From an uncultured Geobacteraceae bacterium (GTDB taxonomy: Bacteria; Desulfobacterota; Desulfuromonadia; Geobacterales; Pseudopelobacteraceae), in NCBI GenBank assembly GCA_903901875.1, contig CAIUSO010000127.1, forward strand, positions 1 through 64,000: a stretch of 64,000 bases of DNA. The letters are read 5' to 3'. The position numbers were made by a program, and so were the translations under genes. Shown piece by piece: positions 15,701 through 25,415 of the stretch (the stretch's first letter is position 1; every line of letters starts with the position of its first letter). The notes beneath the pieces were generated by a model. It saw nothing but the letters and a program-made list of their open reading frames with translations, was not told the DNA's origin and searched no databases.

Positions 15701-16204
15701 ATGTCAATGAGAGCTGAAACACTTGCGGCAATCAATATGACTGAAGCTGAGATGGTCAAAAGCCTCATCAAAGACGTTCAGGATGTTTTTATCAATATGG
15801 TCGGTGTGGAAGATCTGATGCACCTGCCGATTCAGGTTGATATTACGACACATTTCAAAGAGTGCCTTACCGCCATGGTCGGCCTGGCCGGAACTTACAA
15901 CGGCCTGGTAAGTGTCCATGTCCCCTGGCCACTGGCCCTCTCCTTTACCTCCCTGATGCTTGGCATGGAAGTGACGGAGATCGACGACGATGTCAATGAC
16001 GCCATGGGAGAGATTGCCAACATGGTTGCCGGCTCTTTCAAACAGCATCTCTCAAAAGGGGGCTCGGATATCCAACTTTCAACCCCTTCTGTGGTCAATG
16101 GTGCCGACTACATGGTCTCTTCCGGCAATGACCTTGAAAACGTCACCCTCAAATTTGCCACCGATGACGAGTGGTTCATGGTAGCACTTTCTATTGAAGA
16201 TTAA
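15701..16204 (+). CDS. CheX-like chemotaxis phosphatase family protein
   Basis: 167 residues. The CheC/CheX family dephosphorylates CheY-P. The helix DAMGEIANMVAGSFKQHL carries one ExxN motif, as in CheX proteins, which have a single active centre and dimerise. The N-terminal helix (AEMVKSLIKDVQDVFINMVG) and alternating strands fit the family. GAAGGGAG precedes the ATG. It is followed 36 bp later by a PilZ protein. The target receiver is not known, and the protein may serve a pathway other than classical chemotaxis. Confidence 0.85.
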   Translation: MSMRAETLAAINMTEAEMVKSLIKDVQDVFINMVGVEDLMHLPIQVDITTHFKECLTAMVGLAGTYNGLVSVHVPWPLALSFTSLMLGMEVTEIDDDVNDAMGEIANMVAGSFKQHLSKGGSDIQLSTPSVVNGADYMVSSGNDLENVTLKFATDDEWFMVALSIED

Positions 16205-16240
16205 GCGTGCTTACTCCGGTTATCTTTTTGGAGAAATTAT

Positions 16241-16936
16241 TTGCAACTGCCACTATTTCCCATCCTGGTCGTTTCGTACTCCGAAGAGTCACGGTCTGCT
16301 TTAGCTGGTTCTCTCCAGAACCATGGAGTTCAGGTAGGCAGCTGTACTTCCTTTTGCGAAGCTGAGGACCTCGCCCTTACCGGGTTATACAGCGGTCTGC
16401 TCATCGACCTCCCGTCCATAATCAAATCAAAAGGGGAAGAAAAAATCGTGGCCTACTCCCTGGCCAACTTTTTTCCAACTCTGCGGGTACGAACCATGGG
16501 AACTATGCTGATTCCCATGACGATGCCGGGAAATGCCAAACAGGACCGGAGCCTGGACGATTTCCTGACCGTCACCTGTCCGGCGTTTACCCCACGGAAA
16601 CTGCGGGCCTTCCGGCGTCACCCCCTCTGCCTTTCAACCATCGTCACCTGTAATGGTAATGAACACCGGGGGTTCACCGGTGACATTTCCTGGGGCGGGG
16701 CATTTATTATTGATGTCTTTTCCGAACGATTTGAAGGAGAGAGTGATATTTCCATTTCGTTTGCCGATTGCGGATTTACTCTTGATGCATCCATTCGGTG
16801 GATAAAGCCGTGGGGGGGAAGAACGGCACCCGGAATCGGCGTTAGCTTCACCGATCTTACCCCTGCAGTGATCCTGCCGTTAACCGCCATCCTCAAAACC
16901 AGCAGGCAGTTTGACCGGGACCGGCTGGCAACCTGA
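16241..16936 (+). CDS. PilZ-domain protein with receiver-like N-terminal domain
   Basis: 231 residues from a TTG start supported by GGAG about eight bases upstream. Residues ~5-115 look like a receiver fold (PILVVSYSEESRSALAGSL...) without the usual acidic pair or the phospho-site lysine, so phosphorylation is doubtful. The C-terminal half is a PilZ domain, with the arginines in FRRHPLC and the motif GDISWGGAF (DxSxxG), so c-di-GMP binding is likely. The whole protein is paralogous to the C-terminal two-thirds of the REC-PilZ gene at 58239 (shared S-F-x-E-A-E and PilZ). Its last 57 bp overlap the opposing M16 peptidase gene. Confidence 0.85.
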   Translation: MQLPLFPILVVSYSEESRSALAGSLQNHGVQVGSCTSFCEAEDLALTGLYSGLLIDLPSIIKSKGEEKIVAYSLANFFPTLRVRTMGTMLIPMTMPGNAKQDRSLDDFLTVTCPAFTPRKLRAFRRHPLCLSTIVTCNGNEHRGFTGDISWGGAFIIDVFSERFEGESDISISFADCGFTLDASIRWIKPWGGRTAPGIGVSFTDLTPAVILPLTAILKTSRQFDRDRLAT

Positions 16937-18238
16937 CGCAACGGCGTCACAATATCGCTGTTGATAATCGGCAACCTGCTCCCGAAGTGCCTTCTTCATC
17001 CCCCGTTTCCAGGGACCGACCGCCACCAATCGCAGATTTTCCGGCGCAAAAAGTTCCCGCGCCGTCCGCTGGACATCGGCGGCAGTTATGCGGCGTGAAT
17101 CCTCCTGATCCTCTTCAATGCTTCTCACCACCCCCATCAGCTCGCCCCAGCCATAGCGCCCCCCCATTTCACAGGCAGAGTCACGGCTGAACTCCAGGTC
17201 AAAGACGTAGGAATTCCCGATGCGGGATAGCTCGGCTTCGGGAACCGGAGTGGTTACCATGCGCAGCAACTCTTCAAAGGTTGCCTCAACCGCAGCTATC
17301 AGCGTTGCGGGAGCAGTAGAGAGATCAAAGGCAAGACAGCCGGTTTCATCATAGGCACCGATGGAACCGTCTACGGAATAAATTATTCCCAGCTCTTCCC
17401 GCAGGCGAAGGTGGAGTCGGGAACTTCCCCCTCCCGCAAGAATGCGTCGCAGGAAGCGAAGTGCCATAAAACGGTGATCATCCCGGGCAAAGCCAAGAAA
17501 CGCCATCTGAAGGTTCATCTGGCTGTCGGAGTCCTGTACGCAGCGGATCTGTGGTGCCTGGTGGCGCACCGTTACCGGAATGGGCTGCAGCACTTTCCGT
17601 GACGGCCATTGGCCAAAACACGCCTCTGCCGAGGCGAAAACAGCATCACTGCCAATGGGACCCGATACCACCAGCACCCCGTTGCCCGGGATATAGTAGT
17701 TGTTCAAGTGCCCTTCCAGATCTTCCCGTCCGATGGCGGCAATACTCTCAAGGGTTCCGATGGTGGGCATCCCCAGGGGATGGCGGGGCCAGAGCATCCG
17801 GCTCACGATGGTGTCAGCATTAACTTCATCTTCCTGCTCATTCAGATCCTCACGAGCTTCTTCCGCAATAATGCGTCGCTCGATCTCAATGCCGGTCAAT
17901 AACGGGCGCATCAACATGGAGGCAAATATTTCCAGGGCAGTTCTGACATTGTCAGGATGCACCCGTGAGTAATAATAGGTGGACTCCGCATCGGTCGCTG
18001 CATTGGGCGCACCACCGATTACCTCAAAGGCCGATTCAATGGCAAGGGATGACGGGTACTCTGCCGTCCCCCGGAACAGCATATGCTCCAGAAAATGGGA
18101 CAACCCCTCCCGTCCCGGTGGATCGTTCCGACCGCCTACCTTGAGGTAGATTGCCAGTTCGACCGAATGCAGGTGAGGCATTTCAACGCAGACAACACGC
18201 AGGCCGTTGGCCAACGTCTGGAGGTTGGTTTGAATCAT
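16880..18238 (-). CDS. M16-family zinc peptidase
   Basis: 452 residues. The inverted zinc motif HFLEH (HxxEH) lies near residue 48, followed by FRGTAEYPSSLAIESAFEVIGGAPNAATDAESTYYYSRVH in separate conserved blocks. The third ligand is probably the Glu in EEAREDLNEQEDE. The length covers two M16 repeats, matching processing-peptidase-like bacterial enzymes of unknown substrate. The ATG overlaps the HIT gene stop by 4 bp, so it is the last gene of the MacAB-like operon. It converges on the PilZ gene with a 57-bp coding overlap. Confidence 0.9.
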   Translation of the reverse strand: MIQTNLQTLANGLRVVCVEMPHLHSVELAIYLKVGGRNDPPGREGLSHFLEHMLFRGTAEYPSSLAIESAFEVIGGAPNAATDAESTYYYSRVHPDNVRTALEIFASMLMRPLLTGIEIERRIIAEEAREDLNEQEDEVNADTIVSRMLWPRHPLGMPTIGTLESIAAIGREDLEGHLNNYYIPGNGVLVVSGPIGSDAVFASAEACFGQWPSRKVLQPIPVTVRHQAPQIRCVQDSDSQMNLQMAFLGFARDDHRFMALRFLRRILAGGGSSRLHLRLREELGIIYSVDGSIGAYDETGCLAFDLSTAPATLIAAVEATFEELLRMVTTPVPEAELSRIGNSYVFDLEFSRDSACEMGGRYGWGELMGVVRSIEEDQEDSRRITAADVQRTARELFAPENLRLVAVGPWKRGMKKALREQVADYQQRYCDAVASGCQPVPVKLPAGFEDGG

Positions 18239-18649
18239 GTCAGTGTACCCCGTATGTCTGCTATTCGCCGCCGATACTCATCGGGCGTCAGAAAACATTC
18301 TTCATGGGGTTCGGACCAGATGGGACGGGGCCAGAGCGCATCCGATGAAAAGCGGGGTACAATATGCCAATGTATATGGGGAACCATATTTCCCAACAGC
18401 TCATAATTAATCTTGGTCGGAGCAAAAACCGTCTGGAGTGCCTGGGCCACCAGGCTCACCTCTTCCATCAAACCGCTCCGTACCTCGGGGACAAGGTGGA
18501 ATAACTCGGTGACATGCTGCTTGGTGAACAGCAGGGTGTAACCGGGAAAAAACTGGTCACGGTTCAGCACTACACAGGAATGGGTCAGTTCGATGATACG
18601 AAGATCCGTATCATCTTCCCAGCGATGGCACATCGGGCAATCGGTCATG

Positions 18650-18657
<8 letters not shown>
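18235..18657 (-). CDS. HIT-family nucleotide hydrolase/transferase
   Basis: 140 residues. The histidine-triad loop NMVPHIHWHIVPRF matches HxHxHxx; the middle histidine is the catalytic nucleophile in this family, which hydrolyses adenosine phosphoramidates or dinucleoside polyphosphates. An N-terminal CPMC...W pair resembles metal-binding cysteines in some HIT proteins. It overlaps the ABC permease by 8 bp and the M16 gene by 4 bp, so translation is coupled. The substrate is not known. Confidence 0.9.
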
Positions 18658-19876
<1,219 letters not shown>

Positions 19877-19879
19877 CGC

Positions 19880-20584
19880 CTATCCCCGTTGACCGGAGTG
19901 GATGGTCTGGCCGTCGGAAATGATCCTGCCATCCCGGAAGGTAATCTGCCGCGCCGCGTACTCCGCCACGTCCCGCTCATGGGTAACCATGATGATGGTA
20001 ATCCCCTGCCGGTTGAGGGCGGTGAAAAGCCCCATTATTTCCTCACTGGTACTACTGTCAAGGTTGCCGGTCGGCTCATCGGCCAGAATGACCGCCGGGC
20101 TGTTCACCAGAGCCCTCGCAATAGCTACCCGTTGCTGCTGCCCCCCGGACAGCTGGCTCGGATGGTTATTCTCCTTGCCGGATAACCCCACCTGTTCCAG
20201 TGCCCGCTGGGCCATCAGGTGGCGCTCCCGTGTCGGAATTCCGGCATACACCAGCGGAAGTTCCACATTCTCAATGGCCGGAGTCCGTGCAAGCAGGTTA
20301 AATCCCTGGAACACAAAGCCAAGTTTTCTATTTCTCACCTCGGCCAGCCGATCCGTTGACATCCCCCCCACATCAAGTCCGTCGAGATGGTAATTCCCGG
20401 AGGTGGGGATATCAAGACAGCCGAGGATATTCATACACGTTGATTTACCACTGCCGGAGGCCCCCATGATAGCCACAAATTCACCGGCAGAGACGGCAAA
20501 TGAAATTCCTTTCAGTGCCTCAAACTGCTGGTCCCCCATGGTAAAAACCCGGCGGATATCGGTCAGGGAGATGACGGGACCCAT
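19880..20584 (-). CDS. MacB/LolD-type ABC transporter ATPase
   Basis: 234 residues. Walker A GASGSGKST, signature LSGGQQQRVAIARAL, Walker B VILADEPTGNLDS and the switch histidine in MVTHERD are all present. The sequence belongs to the MacB/LolD group that pairs with FtsX-like permeases. Its ATG directly follows the stop of the adaptor gene, and the permease begins 3 bp after it. It powers the tripartite system. Confidence 0.93.
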   Translation of the reverse strand: MGPVISLTDIRRVFTMGDQQFEALKGISFAVSAGEFVAIMGASGSGKSTCMNILGCLDIPTSGNYHLDGLDVGGMSTDRLAEVRNRKLGFVFQGFNLLARTPAIENVELPLVYAGIPTRERHLMAQRALEQVGLSGKENNHPSQLSGGQQQRVAIARALVNSPAVILADEPTGNLDSSTSEEIMGLFTALNRQGITIIMVTHERDVAEYAARQITFRDGRIISDGQTIHSGQRG

Positions 20585-21826
20585 CTAAAACCGTGGTCCC
20601 ATGGGAGAGCCACCGCTCTTTTTCTTACTCTCCCCCCCCATCTGCTCGATGATGACGTCGGCCCCTTCCGTAAGCCCTCCCCCGGTGAGCTCCATACTGG
20701 TACCATTGGCAATCCCGGTTGACACCTCTGCCGGAACCGGCGTACCCTCCTTGAGCAGATAGACCTGGAGCATCTTTTCCTTCACCTTTCGGGAAACCCG
20801 CTCTCCCCCCTTGGCCGGTCCCATGGCTCCCCCCTTCACGGCATCAACCTTTGGCTTCCCTTTTGCCTCATCCCCTTTTCCCTTTGGCTTGAAACGGAGG
20901 GCGGCAAGGGGGAGTTTCAACACATCATCCCGTTTTGCCACCTCAACCGAAACGTTGGCCGTCATCCCCGGCATCAGCTTTAAATCGCTGTTGTCCACGG
21001 TAACAACCACGGCATAGGTCACCACATTCTGATTAATCACCGGAGCGGTGCGGATCTGGACAACCTTCCCCCGAAAGGTCGATTCGGGATAGGAATCAAC
21101 GGTAAAATTCGCCACCTGCCCAAGCTTCACCCGGCTGATGTCCGCCTCATCAACGCTTACCTCAATCTGCATTTTGGTCAAATCCTGGGCGATGGTAAAC
21201 AGAGTCGGAGTCTGAAACGAAGCGGCCACCGTCTGCCCCACGTCGATGGCACGGGAGATAATCACTCCATCAACCGGAGAACGAATGGTTGAGTAGCGCA
21301 GATTGGTTTTCGACTGTAACAATGCCCCCCGTGACTGGGCCACGCCCCCCTCTTCGGCTTTTACCGCCGCCTGTGCGGTCTGTAGTGCGCTCTCGGCAGT
21401 ATCAAAATCTCCCTGGGAAATAATGCCGTCCGCCAACAGCTTCCGGTTCCGCTGGAAGGCACGTTCCGCGTCCTTGAGGGCAACCGTGGCTTTTTGAAGG
21501 TTCGCCTCGGCAACACGGAAATTCCCTTCGGCCTGTGCCACGGACGCATTGAAAAGAGACGGATCAATCTCGGCAATGGGCTGGCCTTTTTTTACCCGTG
21601 AATTGTAATCAACATACAGTTTTTGAATGGTGCCGGACACCTGGGTACCAACTTGAACCGTAATAACCGCAGAAAGGTTACCGGTGGCTGCCACCGTTGA
21701 AACAATGGGGCCCCGCTCGATTTTGGCGGTTCGATAGGTAATTTCCGGTCCATGGCTGTAGAAAAAATACCCGCCGATGGCGGCAGACAGTATCAGGATG
21801 GAAGAGATAATAATCGCTTTTTTCAT
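20585..21826 (-). CDS. Periplasmic adaptor (MacA-like, HlyD/RND membrane-fusion family)
   Basis: 413 residues. The N-terminal helix (AIIISSILILSAAIGGYFFY) anchors it in the inner membrane. A lipoyl-like half motif (GTQVSGTIQKLYVDYNSRVKKGQPIAEIDP) and a coiled-coil hairpin (about 95-165, rich in AQAEGNFRVAEA-type heptads) follow, then beta-barrel domains. The C-terminal part is unusually basic and glycine-rich (KPKGKGDEAKGKPK, ending SKKKSGGSPMGPRF). It is the first gene of the transporter operon and lies 141 bp after the leader ORF. MacA links the permease to an outer-membrane channel. Confidence 0.92.
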   Translation of the reverse strand: MKKAIIISSILILSAAIGGYFFYSHGPEITYRTAKIERGPIVSTVAATGNLSAVITVQVGTQVSGTIQKLYVDYNSRVKKGQPIAEIDPSLFNASVAQAEGNFRVAEANLQKATVALKDAERAFQRNRKLLADGIISQGDFDTAESALQTAQAAVKAEEGGVAQSRGALLQSKTNLRYSTIRSPVDGVIISRAIDVGQTVAASFQTPTLFTIAQDLTKMQIEVSVDEADISRVKLGQVANFTVDSYPESTFRGKVVQIRTAPVINQNVVTYAVVVTVDNSDLKLMPGMTANVSVEVAKRDDVLKLPLAALRFKPKGKGDEAKGKPKVDAVKGGAMGPAKGGERVSRKVKEKMLQVYLLKEGTPVPAEVSTGIANGTSMELTGGGLTEGADVIIEQMGGESKKKSGGSPMGPRF

Positions 21827-21899
21827 GCAATTTTCCCACTATATTTGTTGTGACTTTGCAATGCTGTCGGCCACTATAACAGAGAACCGTCGTAACCAC

Positions 21900-21933
21900 A
21901 AAAAAAAGCTCCCCTGCCTATGGCAAGGGAGCT
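21900..21933 (-). terminator. Strong rho-independent terminator between leader ORF and efflux operon
   Basis: On the minus strand AGCTCCCTTGCC, loop ATA and GGCAGGGGAGCT form a stem with one mismatch, followed by eight T residues. It lies in the leader between the 20-codon ORF and the adaptor gene, so transcripts from the promoter at 22079-22106 must read through it. Confidence 0.8.
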
Positions 21934-21943
21934 TTTGGGGAAC

Positions 21944-21967
21944 GCCCGCTGCCGTGCGGCGGCGGGC
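21944..21967 (-). other. GC-rich hairpin directly after the leader ORF stop codon
   Basis: GCCCGC-T-GCC/GGC-G-GCGGGC forms a stem with one mismatch and a GTGC loop. It abuts the TAG of the 20-codon ORF and lies about 10 bp before the terminator stem. It could compete with ribosomes or protect the RNA end. Confidence 0.6.
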
Positions 21968-22029
21968 TAAAGAGTGCAACCTTCTTTACAGTGGGAAACC
22001 GGACGAATTCTGAATCTTGCAGTCCACAT
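21967..22029 (-). CDS. Candidate 20-residue leader peptide
   Basis: ATG at 22029 with AGGAG nine bases upstream, reading MWTARFRIRPVSHCKEGCTL then TAG. It is too short for the ORF track. The peptide is basic (four Arg/Lys and His) and has two cysteines (HCKEGC). It is preceded by a good promoter and followed by a hairpin and a terminator ahead of the MacA-like gene. This fits either a leader peptide for attenuation of the efflux operon or an independent small peptide gene. I recognise no family. Confidence 0.55.
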   Translation of the reverse strand: MWTARFRIRPVSHCKEGCTL

Positions 22030-22078
22030 TGGCAGGGTCTCCTTTCACGCTTATTTAATTCCTAACAGGATGCTTTTT

Positions 22079-22106
22079 ATCTTAATACAATTCTGTTGGT
22101 TGTCAA
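22079..22106 (-). promoter_or_regulatory. Sigma70 promoter upstream of the leader ORF
   Basis: On the minus strand a consensus -35 TTGACA (22101-22106) and -10 TAAGAT (22079-22084) lie 16 bp apart. Transcription would start about 43 nt upstream of the 20-codon ORF. Confidence 0.65.
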
Positions 22107-22321
22107 GCATGAAATACGTTAAAAATGATCTGGAGAAAAGAATTTGCTAACCAAAATAATTTAGTTTGCAATCTCCGCCACAGGTGGCAGAATGGAAATT
22201 TTGCTGCCACAAAATGCCTCTACCATCGTCAGACACTTTGCTTGTGGGGCGAAGTATGCTATATGATAGGTGGCTGGTCCAGTAAACAATCATTTTTCTT
22301 ATACTAAAGGAACCTCTGAGG

Positions 22322-24637
22322 ATGCCGCACGCACAGATTGAAATTCCGTCAAAGCTCCCTCTTTACAGCCAGAAAGAGACCGTTGTGTTCCCGTATATGC
22401 TGTTCCCCCTCTACGTGCCCGAAAAGGATGCCGTCATTTTTCGTGAGGTGGACCGCTATGAAAAATATGTGGTACTGGTCTTTGAACGTCCCGATGATCC
22501 TACCGGTGAACTACCGGCAGGAAGGTGCGATATCGGTACCCTCTGCAAGGTCACCCACATAAAGAAAATGGAAGACGGGCGCCTCAAGGTTTCCCTTGAA
22601 GGAATTTCACGGATTCGCATTCTGGACACGGAACCGGTCGGAACCTCTACCGTTGCCCAGTGTGAACTGGTCCGCGAGTTTTTCGAGAAAAATCTGGTTT
22701 CGGAAGCATTGGTTCAGAGCCTCAACGCCCTGCTTAAAATTGCCCTTTCCCACGGTAAACCGCTCCCCGATGACGTCATGAAGATGATTGACTACATCGA
22801 CAATCCTGCCCGGCTTTCCGATCTGGTGGCCCTGTATGTGAATCTCCCCCCGACCGAATTGCAGGAATTGCTGGAAACAATTGACCCCCTCGAACGTCTT
22901 AAGAAAGTCTACGTCCATCTCACCAATGAAGTCCAACGGATGCAGATCAAGAGCGAAGTGGCGGGGGAAGTTACCAAGCGGGTAGGGAAAAATCAGAAGG
23001 AATATATTCTTCGGGAGCAGATGAAGCATATCCAGGAAGAGCTGGGAGAAGAGGACCCCCGTTCCGCCGATATAAATGAACTGCGCCGGAAGATTGAAGA
23101 GGCCGGGCTGCCGGAAGAGATCAAAAAAATCGCCGACAAAGAGCTGAAACGTCTGGAGAGGATCAATCAGGCATCTCCCGAATATACCGTTGCCCGCACC
23201 TATCTGGACTATCTGGCCGGTATGCCCTGGAATGTCAGCTCGACCGACACACTGGACATGGTCCGGGCCGAGGAGATCCTCAACGAAGATCATTATAACC
23301 TGAAAAAAGTCAAAGAACGGATTCTCGAATTTCTGGCGGTCCGGTCGCTGAAGGAAGATATGAAAGGGCCGGTTCTCTGCTTTGTCGGTCCTCCCGGCGT
23401 GGGAAAAACCTCACTCGGCAAGTCAATAGCCCGCTCCATGGGGCGCAAATTTGTCCGAATTTCACTGGGAGGTGTCAGGGATGAAGCCGAGATTCGCGGC
23501 CATCGCCGCACCTATATCGGAGCTCTGCCGGGACGTATTATCAAGGAGCTGTTCCGCTGCGGCGTCAACAATCCCGTGTTTATGCTGGATGAGATTGATA
23601 AAATGGGCAATGACTTCCGGGGCGATCCGGCAAGTGCTCTGCTGGAAGTCCTCGATCCTGAACAGAATTTCAGTTTCAATGACCACTACCTGGATGTGCC
23701 TTTCGACCTCTCGAAGGTGATGTTCATCACCACCGCCAACCAGCTTGACCCGATTCCCGGACCGCTGAAAGATCGCATGGAGGTCATCCGACTCTCCGGC
23801 TACAGTTGTCAGGAAAAAATGCAGATTGCCAAAAACTTCATTATCCGCCGTGAGCTGGGGGAAAACGGCCTTGCCGACCGCGGACTGGTTTTCGACGATG
23901 ACGCCCTCGAAAAGGTAATCAGCGACCATACCCGGGAAGCCGGCGTCCGTGGTCTGCAACGGACCATTGGCTCCCTCTGCCGCAAGGTCGCCAAGGAGAT
24001 TACCCAGCACAAGACTTTTCGCGGCAGGATTACTGCCGAAGGGGTCACCGAGCTGCTGGGACCAAAAAAGTTCCACAATGAAGTGGCGTCAGAGAATGAC
24101 CGGATAGGGGTCGTAACCGGCCTGGCCTGGACGGAAACCGGGGGGGACATCCTTTTTATCGAGGCGACCTCCATGCCGGGCAAGGCAGAGCTCATTCTCA
24201 CCGGTTCACTGGGAGACGTCATGAAGGAGTCGGCCCGGGCCGCTCTCTCCTATATCGAGGCCCACGCCACCGACCTGGGCATTGAGCCTTCGTCCTTTGA
24301 AAACCGAACCATTCACATCCATGTTCCCTCCGGGGCCATCCCCAAAGACGGGCCTTCGGCCGGAGTGACCATGGTCACCGCACTGGTGTCGCTGTTGACC
24401 GGTAAGCCGGCGCGGCGGAATGTGGCCATGACCGGCGAAATTACCCTCACCGGCCGGGTCCTGGCCATCGGTGGCCTGAAGGAGAAGGTGCTGGCGGCCC
24501 ACCGGGCGGGAGTCAGCACCGTCATCGCCCCTGAGCGCAACCGAGACGACCTGGAAGATATTCCGGAAAATGTCCGCAAAGAGCTGCAATTCATCTTTGT
24601 CAATGACGTGTCAGATGCCATGGCCGCCACACTTTAG
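22322..24637 (+). CDS. lon: ATP-dependent protease La (Lon)
   Basis: 771 residues, close to the typical 780. It degrades damaged and regulatory proteins in the cytoplasm. The N-terminal substrate-binding domain begins LPLYSQKETVVFPYMLFPLYV. The AAA+ module has Walker A GPPGVGKTSLGKS and Walker B VFMLDEIDK. The proteolytic domain has the catalytic serine in KDGPSAGVT and the lysine in LKEKVLAAHRAG. AAAGGA is about a dozen bases before the ATG. It leads a tight plus-strand cluster. A second lon elsewhere is possible, since related genomes often have several. Confidence 0.96.
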   Translation: MPHAQIEIPSKLPLYSQKETVVFPYMLFPLYVPEKDAVIFREVDRYEKYVVLVFERPDDPTGELPAGRCDIGTLCKVTHIKKMEDGRLKVSLEGISRIRILDTEPVGTSTVAQCELVREFFEKNLVSEALVQSLNALLKIALSHGKPLPDDVMKMIDYIDNPARLSDLVALYVNLPPTELQELLETIDPLERLKKVYVHLTNEVQRMQIKSEVAGEVTKRVGKNQKEYILREQMKHIQEELGEEDPRSADINELRRKIEEAGLPEEIKKIADKELKRLERINQASPEYTVARTYLDYLAGMPWNVSSTDTLDMVRAEEILNEDHYNLKKVKERILEFLAVRSLKEDMKGPVLCFVGPPGVGKTSLGKSIARSMGRKFVRISLGGVRDEAEIRGHRRTYIGALPGRIIKELFRCGVNNPVFMLDEIDKMGNDFRGDPASALLEVLDPEQNFSFNDHYLDVPFDLSKVMFITTANQLDPIPGPLKDRMEVIRLSGYSCQEKMQIAKNFIIRRELGENGLADRGLVFDDDALEKVISDHTREAGVRGLQRTIGSLCRKVAKEITQHKTFRGRITAEGVTELLGPKKFHNEVASENDRIGVVTGLAWTETGGDILFIEATSMPGKAELILTGSLGDVMKESARAALSYIEAHATDLGIEPSSFENRTIHIHVPSGAIPKDGPSAGVTMVTALVSLLTGKPARRNVAMTGEITLTGRVLAIGGLKEKVLAAHRAGVSTVIAPERNRDDLEDIPENVRKELQFIFVNDVSDAMAATL

Positions 24638-24640
24638 CCG

Positions 24641-25414
24641 ATGAATTCAGCCGCCATTGACAGGATACTCCTGCAGTTTTTCCATGAACTGCAAAGCTAT
24701 TTCGCCCTGGCTGGACGTATGGTGATCCGCATATTCCAGCGCCCCTTCTATTATCGCGAGTTTACCATCCAGTTTGATAAACTGGGCTTTGCCTCTCTGT
24801 TCATCTGCACACTGACCGGTCTTTTTTCCGGCATGGTCATGGCGTTGCAATCGCTGATCCAGCTGAAACCATTTGCAGCAACCAGCTATGTGGGGGGCAT
24901 GGTGGCGGTAACCATGATCAAGGAACTGGGACCGGTGCTGGCATCCCTCATGGTTGCCGGTCGGGTCGGATCGGCTATTACCGCCGAACTGGGCACCATG
25001 GTGGTGACGGAACAGGTTGACGCCATGCGGGTTGAAGGGACCGATATCATTAAACGGCTGGCGGTCCCGCGGTTGAAGGCAATGCTTGTGGCACTACCGC
25101 TCTTGACCATTGTGACCGACATGATCTCCATTGTGGGGGGCTACATCATGTCCGCCGGTTACGATATCAATCCGATCATGTACATCAGTGCTCTCCCCCA
25201 GTTTATGGTCTTTCAGGATCTGATCGAGGGGGTCGCCAAACCGGCCGTATTTGGTGCCATTATTGCCATCACCGGCTGTTATGTGGGACTTGGCACCAAG
25301 GGGGGGGCAGAAGGTGTCGGTGCCGCCGCCAAAAAAGCGGTGGTCCTCTCATCGGTGCTTATTCTGATGGCAGATTTTTTTATTGCCAAAATATTTGTCG
25401 TATTCAGAGGATAA
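24641..25414 (+). CDS. mlaE: MlaE-type ABC permease of a lipid-transport system
   Basis: 257 residues. The fold has multiple transmembrane helices (GFASLFICTLTGLFSGMVMAL, LLTIVTDMISIVGGYIMSAG, AVVLSSVLILMADFFIAKIFVVF) and the family motifs GPVLASLMVAGRVGSAITAELGTM and EQVDAMRVEGTD. MlaE works with MlaF and MlaD to move phospholipids across the periplasm and so keep outer-membrane asymmetry. It starts 3 bp after the lon stop and is separated from mlaF by an EVE-domain gene. MlaB and MlaC are not visible here. Confidence 0.92.
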   Translation: MNSAAIDRILLQFFHELQSYFALAGRMVIRIFQRPFYYREFTIQFDKLGFASLFICTLTGLFSGMVMALQSLIQLKPFAATSYVGGMVAVTMIKELGPVLASLMVAGRVGSAITAELGTMVVTEQVDAMRVEGTDIIKRLAVPRLKAMLVALPLLTIVTDMISIVGGYIMSAGYDINPIMYISALPQFMVFQDLIEGVAKPAVFGAIIAITGCYVGLGTKGGAEGVGAAAKKAVVLSSVLILMADFFIAKIFVVFRG

Positions 25415-25415
25415 C

